DNA from: Bradyrhizobium sp. CCGB12
Lineage (GTDB): Bacteria; Pseudomonadota; Alphaproteobacteria; Rhizobiales; Xanthobacteraceae
Direction: 5' to 3'
Length of the DNA: 64,000 nt
NCBI RefSeq assembly: GCF_024199845.1
Contig: NZ_JANADO010000001.1
Span: forward strand, 6,510,001-6,574,000
Part shown: piece by piece, positions 63,606 through 64,000 of the stretch
Position numbering within the stretch: the stretch's first letter is position 1
How the letters are laid out: every line of letters begins with the position of its first letter
Position numbers and translations under genes: made by a program
Notes under the pieces: model-generated
Database searches by the model: none
Told to the model about the DNA's origin: nothing
Seen by the model: only the letters and a program-made list of their open reading frames with translations

Positions 63606-64000
63606 TTCGCGCGGTCGATGAGCCGGCCCGGCGCCGCCTTGTGGTGGAACTGCAGCGCGATCAGCAGCGACTTCATCGCGCGCAGCGGCAACAACGTGGT
63701 GGCGAGGATCAGCGGCAGCCAGAGCACCGCATGCAGCCAGAACGGCGGCTGATACTTGACCTCGACGACCAGCGCGCAGCCGACGACGATCGCACCGGCC
63801 AGCATGATGATGAAGATCGCCGGGCCGTCGCCGGTATCGATGAAAGCATAGTCGAGACCGCAGCGGTCGCAGCGCGGCGCGAGCGTCAGGAAGCCCGCAT
63901 AGAGCTTGCCCTCGCCGCAGCGCGGACATTTGCAGGCAAGCCCGCGCAGTGCGCTTTGCAGGACCGTCGTTTCGGACTCGGATGGGCCGGCGGTGTCGTT
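63602..64000 (-). CDS. DUF983-family zinc-ribbon membrane protein (5' end outside the window)
   Basis: The minus strand is open from the right edge to the stop at 63602, at least 132 codons. Two zinc-ribbon Cys pairs are visible (ACKCPRCGEGKLY and PRCDRCGLDY), followed by two hydrophobic segments (AIFIIMLAGAIVVGCALVV and AVLWLPLILATTLLPL) and a basic C-terminus. This is the DUF983 pattern. It overlaps the SURF1 start by 4 nt and belongs to the cytochrome-oxidase assembly operon. Confidence 0.88.
   Translation of the reverse strand, partial: NDTAGPSESETTVLQSALRGLACKCPRCGEGKLYAGFLTLAPRCDRCGLDYAFIDTGDGPAIFIIMLAGAIVVGCALVVEVKYQPPFWLHAVLWLPLILATTLLPLRAMKSLLIALQFHHKAAPGRLIDRAK

Overview
The window is a high-GC chromosomal segment of an alphaproteobacterium. 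It is most likely Bradyrhizobium or a close relative in the Nitrobacteraceae. The evidence is the ALAS-type hemA with a FixK/FNR-like box, an Fo-ATPase operon (atpI-B-E-F'-F) separate from any F1 genes, a BA14K-family protein, an Omp31-like porin, DUF983 and SURF1 genes next to thrC and an M16 protease, and several families of dispersed inverted repeats of the kind common in that group. No rRNA, tRNA, CRISPR array, complete insertion sequence or prophage was recognised.

Layout. 1-5 kb: the N-terminal part of a large FecR-domain (adhesin/type-I-secretion-like) protein that runs off the left edge, divergent from a LapG-like periplasmic cysteine protease; then a secreted LprI-like protein. 4-11 kb: a minus-strand branched-chain-type ABC operon, livH-livM-livG-livF, followed by a long-chain acyl-CoA ligase and a periplasmic binding protein. 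11-17.7 kb: an ABC-2 exporter pair, a secreted metallo-beta-lactamase-fold protein with an altered metal motif, an amidohydrolase, a cupin and small hypotheticals. 17.8-21.3 kb: an M29 aminopeptidase, a fumarase/aspartase-superfamily lyase and a BA14K protein. 21.6-26.2 kb: two colinear 516-residue winged-helix/TolB-like/TPR regulators flanking an MddA-like methanethiol methyltransferase and a GFA-fold protein. 26-32.6 kb: small envelope proteins, a TetR regulator, a decayed ABC ATPase remnant, a two-gene operon of small proteins, an AEC transporter and a porin. 32.7-38.6 kb: a chemoreceptor, a double GNAT, an MBL hydrolase and hemA. 38.9-51.1 kb: a CrbS/MxtR-type hybrid kinase (SSS-STAC-PAS-HK-REC), a four-gene stress/detoxification-like operon (ohr, Tat-exported epoxide-hydrolase-like enzyme, cytochrome P460, SDR) with a divergent winged-helix/NTPase/TPR regulator, an ErdR/CrbR-like response regulator, and an MHS-type MFS carrier. 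51-55.4 kb: yjbQ and the Fo-ATPase operon with a clear promoter and terminator. 55.5-64 kb: a secreted hypothetical, a GNAT, an M16 protease, thrC, a divergent response regulator and histidine kinase pair, an NTF2-like protein, SURF1, and a DUF983 gene that runs off the right edge.

How the genes work together. Four groupings look functional. The liv genes with the acyl-CoA ligase form an uptake-and-activation operon for an acyl or aromatic acid. The mddA and GFA genes are divergent from a regulator whose promoter region carries 19-bp direct repeats at 22-bp spacing. The ohr/hydrolase/P460/SDR operon faces a STAND-like regulator. The hybrid kinase and the LuxR-type regulator 6 kb away match the two halves of the CrbS/CrbR (MxtR/ErdR) system. 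Two real coding regions run off the window ends (1-1272 and 63602-64000), and two overlapping small genes sit at 29326-29708.
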